The translations under genes were made by a program, and so were the position numbers. Positions 6,396 to 8,564 of a DNA stretch of 8,564 bases are shown one piece after another. The notes under the pieces were generated by a model. It made no database searches and had not been told where the DNA came from. It saw nothing but the letters and a program-made list of their open reading frames with translations. The stretch comes from Oscillospiraceae bacterium. Its GTDB lineage: Bacteria > Bacillota > Clostridia > Oscillospirales > Ruminococcaceae. The first letter of the stretch is position 1; every line of letters begins with the position of its first letter. Location: NCBI GenBank assembly GCA_031285945.1, contig JAITVF010000141.1, positions 1-8,564 of the forward strand. The letters are read 5' to 3'.

Positions 6396-7171
6396 AAACA
6401 GCTGTGCGCTGTCTTGCGCTTTTTGTTACGCTGGGCCTTGCCTCCGCCATCCTTGCCGGTTGCGTATCGGTAGTCTACGGTGGGGTGGGCGCCGCCGGTA
6501 TTGTAAGGGGAGAGGGCGAGGTAATTACGGCTGAGTTCCCCGCCGAGGATTTTACCGGGATAGAAATCATGGCCTCGGTAAAGGTACGGTACAGTGCCGG
6601 GGAATGCGCCGTTGAAATGAAGCTGCACGAAAATCTTATGGAGTATGTAGAGGTCACTGTGAGAGACGGCGTTCTGCGGGTGGAATCTGAAAAGATGTTT
6701 ACCTTTAACAGCCCCGGCGAAGAGGCGGTCGTTTACGTTACCGCCCCAACACTGGATAGCATTGTTCTCCTGGGCGGCGTTGAGATGGAAGGCAGTGACG
6801 CCCTGAGCGCCGACTCGCTTTACATGGAGCTTTCAGGCGCGTCGGAAGCGGATATGATACTGGACGTAAACTCGCTGGAGATAAATACCTCGGGAGCGAC
6901 GGAGCTTGATTTTTCAGGACGGGCCGACAGCTTTTCGTCATTTGGGTCGGGGTTTTGCGAGATCAGGGCTCTGGAGCTGAAAACCAAGAGGGCCGAAATC
7001 AATTTAAGCGGAACGGGCGAGGCTACGATATCCTGCTCCGAGGAGCTGGACGTTACAATCTCGGGCGGCGGAACCGTACGCTACAACGGCGACCCCGAGG
7101 TTAACAAAAACATTGCGGGTATCGGCAGCGTAGATAAAATAGAGGATGCCGATATAAATTTCAATTTTTGA
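6392..7171 (+). CDS. Lipoprotein with DUF2807 (head GIN) beta-helix domain
   Basis: Predicted surface lipoprotein of 259 residues. Start ATG 6392 has AAGGAAG at 6377-6383 eight bases upstream; an in-frame GTG at 6368 precedes that site and is rejected. The signal peptide has a basic start, a hydrophobic core (7-20) and lipobox LAGC with Cys24 as the lipidated residue. A short Gly/Val/Ala-rich linker follows, then a DUF2807-like domain from about 42: FTGIEIMASVKVRYSAGE at 54-71, then rungs spaced 18-21 residues apart, each turning on SG or GG (near 128, 148, 167, 186, 206, 224 and 245), ending in GGGTVRYNG and the close IAGIGSVDKIED. This C-terminal arrangement is characteristic of the family, often annotated putative auto-transporter adhesin, head GIN domain, but with no proven function. 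Last gene of the GntR-ABC operon, translationally coupled to the permease and followed by a strong terminator. Confidence 0.87.
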   Translation: MKTAVRCLALFVTLGLASAILAGCVSVVYGGVGAAGIVRGEGEVITAEFPAEDFTGIEIMASVKVRYSAGECAVEMKLHENLMEYVEVTVRDGVLRVESEKMFTFNSPGEEAVVYVTAPTLDSIVLLGGVEMEGSDALSADSLYMELSGASEADMILDVNSLEINTSGATELDFSGRADSFSSFGSGFCEIRALELKTKRAEINLSGTGEATISCSEELDVTISGGGTVRYNGDPEVNKNIAGIGSVDKIEDADINFNF

Positions 7172-7209
7172 AAATGCGGCCGGTAATTAATTCTTTCAAG
7201 CATAATACT

Positions 7210-7252
7210 ACTCCCCCGCGGCTGTGCGAAGGCACAACCGCGGGGGAGTTTT
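7210..7252 (+). terminator. Intrinsic terminator of the GntR-ABC-lipoprotein operon
   Basis: An 18-bp stem with one C-A mismatch, arms 7210-7227 and 7232-7249, tetraloop GAAG, a very GC-rich base (CTCCCCCGCGG) and TTTT at 7249-7252 followed by AATATA. It lies 38 bases after the lipoprotein stop and 37 bases before the next ATG, separating the glycosyltransferase from the operon. Confidence 0.92.
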
Positions 7253-7289
7253 AATATACTGGATTATTTATAGGGTGGGAGGCTGTTTT

Positions 7290-8360
7290 ATGATTACAAT
7301 AAGCTTGTGCATGATTGTAAGGGACGAGGAGGAGGTTCTTGGGCGGTGCCTTGACAGCGTAAAAAAAGCGGTGGATGAAATCATCATAGTCGATACCGGC
7401 TCGGTAGACGGCACAAAGGCCATAGCGAGAAAGTACACCGACAAGGTCTACGATTTTGTGTGGGTAAACGATTTTTCCGCCGCCAGGAACGAGGCCTTTT
7501 CAAAGGCGACTATGGATTATCAGATGTGGCTGGACGCCGACGACGTAGTCCCCGAAAAGGAGCTCGAGAAGCTTATCGGGCTCAAGAAAGCCCTTGATCC
7601 CAACGCTTATGACATGGTGGCCATGAAATATTTCACCCACTTTGACGAGCAGGGCAACCCCATACTTAAAACCACCAGAGAGCGTATGATGAAGCGCGAA
7701 AAGGGCTTTACCTGGCTAGACCCTATCCACGAGCACATTCCGCTTGCCTTAAACAGCCTTTATACGGATATTGAAATACACCACAAAAAGAACCACAAGG
7801 AGGGCGACCAAAACCGCAACCTTAATATCTATCAGGCGCTTGAGGAAAGCGGCAAAGAGCTTACCCCACGCCAGCAGTATTATTTTGCCCGGGAGCTCAA
7901 GGACCACGCCATGTGGGCAAAGGCCGTTTACTACTTTGAAAGGTTTTTGAATTCGGGCAAGGGCTGGGTGGAGGATAACATAGCCACCTGCTACAACCTC
8001 TCTATCTGCTACAACTCCCTGGGCGATCATGACAAGATATTGCCGATACTCACAAAAAGCTTCCTCTACGATTCCCCTCGCGCGGAAATCTGCACCGAGA
8101 CCGGCTACTACTACAAGCGCGCTGGGCAGCCAGGGGTCGCGCTTAAGTGGTTCGACCTTGCCACAAAGCTGGGGGAGCCGGAATCGGCGGGGTTTATTCT
8201 GTGGGACTACTGGGGGTATATTCCGAATGTAGAGGCCTGCGTATGCTGCTATGAGCTGGGCGATTTTGAAAGCGCTAAAAGATACAACGAGCAGGCCGCC
8301 CTCTGCAAGCCGGACTCTAAAGCTGTAGAAATAAACCGGGCGGTGCTTGCCTCAAGATAA
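7290..8360 (+). CDS. Family 2 glycosyltransferase with C-terminal TPR-like repeats (SunS-like)
   Basis: Cytoplasmic glycosyltransferase of 356 residues that should transfer a sugar from a nucleotide donor to an unknown acceptor. ATG 7290 is preceded by GGTGGGAGG (7274-7282) with a seven-base spacer; a GTG at 7224 sits in the terminator stem and is rejected. The N-terminal GT-A domain shows ISLCMIVRDEEEVLGRCLDS (4-23), the donor-binding DTGSVDGT (35-42), NDFSAARNEAF (60-70), and WLDADD (80-85), the metal-binding DxD-type motif. WLDPIHEHIPL (142-152) matches the His-Glu region seen in SunS and related enzymes. From about 190 to 350 the protein is helical with TPR-like units (roughly 196-222, 230-262, 264-294, 315-345) that probably bind the acceptor. 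No signal peptide or membrane segment. Acceptors in this group range from peptides and proteins to glycolipids. No bacteriocin-like peptide gene is visible nearby, so a glycocin role has no support here. Confidence 0.88.
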   Translation: MITISLCMIVRDEEEVLGRCLDSVKKAVDEIIIVDTGSVDGTKAIARKYTDKVYDFVWVNDFSAARNEAFSKATMDYQMWLDADDVVPEKELEKLIGLKKALDPNAYDMVAMKYFTHFDEQGNPILKTTRERMMKREKGFTWLDPIHEHIPLALNSLYTDIEIHHKKNHKEGDQNRNLNIYQALEESGKELTPRQQYYFARELKDHAMWAKAVYYFERFLNSGKGWVEDNIATCYNLSICYNSLGDHDKILPILTKSFLYDSPRAEICTETGYYYKRAGQPGVALKWFDLATKLGEPESAGFILWDYWGYIPNVEACVCCYELGDFESAKRYNEQAALCKPDSKAVEINRAVLASR

Positions 8361-8405
8361 CGCAAACACAGGCCCGGCCGGCGGATATGGCGCCCTCAGG
8401 CAGAT

Positions 8406-8424
8406 AGCGGGGCGCGGCCCCGCT
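8406..8424. repeat. GC-rich small hairpin downstream of the glycosyltransferase
   Basis: Perfect 8-bp inverted repeat AGCGGGGC / GCCCCGCT with a GCG loop, 45 bases after the glycosyltransferase stop. No T-run follows (CCCCGGCC), so it is not a classical intrinsic terminator; it could still stabilise a 3' end or pause polymerase. Confidence 0.6.
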
Positions 8425-8503
8425 CCCCGGCCTCAAACAATTAGCAGATAGTATGCAACGCCATAAGAAAACTGATACTACTCCGCATTTAAATTACTTC
8501 TTT

Positions 8504-8540
8504 CTATTGCTTTCCCCGCCAGAGGCGGGGAAAGCAATAG
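8504..8540. repeat. Long perfect hairpin near the window end, possible terminator or palindromic repeat
   Basis: Perfect 17-bp stem, arms 8504-8520 and 8524-8540, loop AGA. It extends by a further 6 bp, ATTACT (8493-8498) with AGTAAT (8541-8546), if TCTTT (8499-8503) bulges out. Neither side carries a run of Ts. It may end the glycosyltransferase transcript, serve convergent genes, or be an interspersed palindrome; the next gene is not visible. Confidence 0.7.
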
Positions 8541-8564
8541 AGTAATATTATAAAAGCATTTTAT

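Larger units (their letters stand above)
8361..8564. other. Intergenic stretch without a gene, to the window end
   Basis: No credible coding frame or ribosome site. The first 80 bases are very GC-rich (GGCCCGGCCGGCGG, then a GCGGGGC/GCCCCGC stem), the rest AT-rich and dominated by a long hairpin. CAGATAG occurs at 8401-8407 and 8445-8451, and ATACTACTCC at 8475-8484 repeats 7205-7214. A regulatory or repeat element for a gene beyond the window is possible. Confidence 0.6.

Noticed and set aside
7231..7260. Promoter for the glycosyltransferase with TATACT at 7255-7260
   Set aside because: The -10 is good, but the only possible -35 (GGCACA, 18 bases upstream) matches 3 of 6 and lies in the terminator stem.
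1..8564. Mobile element, CRISPR array, tRNA or rRNA
   Set aside because: No transposase or integrase motifs, no regularly spaced repeats and no tRNA-like or rRNA-like segments were seen on either strand.

Overview
The window looks like chromosomal DNA of a moderately GC-rich Bacillota (Clostridia-like) bacterium. This is inference from three things: strong purine-rich ribosome sites before almost every gene, a YtrA-type GntR repressor/ABC operon with a Gram-positive style operator, and a lipoprotein with the head-GIN (DUF2807) fold. No rRNA, tRNA, CRISPR array, transposase or integrase is visible, and nothing marks a mobile element.

Layout. (1) Positions 2-3462, plus strand: the end of a branched-chain amino acid ABC importer operon, livH (5' end cut off by the window), livM, livG and livF. 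livM/livG and livG/livF overlap and livH/livM are 12 bases apart. No substrate-binding protein is visible; it may lie upstream. (2) Positions 3487-3523: a perfect 17-bp hairpin between the convergent livF and dapF. (3) Positions 3555-4415, minus strand: dapF, diaminopimelate epimerase, with both catalytic cysteines. (4) Positions 4416-4568: divergent intergenic region with a probable dapF promoter on the minus strand and a good extended -10 promoter on the plus strand, the latter overlapped by an AGTGTA-N12-TACACT inverted repeat. (5) Positions 4569-7171, plus strand: a tightly coupled four-gene operon encoding a small GntR/YtrA-type repressor, an ABC ATPase, a six-helix ABC-2 type permease and a DUF2807 lipoprotein. 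It ends at a strong intrinsic terminator (7210-7252). (6) Positions 7290-8360, plus strand: a SunS-like family 2 glycosyltransferase with C-terminal TPR-like repeats. (7) Positions 8361-8564: no gene; two hairpins, the second extensive.

How the genes work together. The Liv proteins form one importer: two membrane subunits (LivH, LivM) and two ATPases (LivG, LivF). DapF supplies meso-diaminopimelate for peptidoglycan and lysine. The GntR-ABC-lipoprotein operon is the most interesting part. By analogy with Bacillus YtrA systems it is probably an autoregulated, envelope-stress-inducible ABC module, here ending in a predicted surface beta-helix lipoprotein of unknown role. The glycosyltransferase sits behind a terminator and is probably a separate unit.
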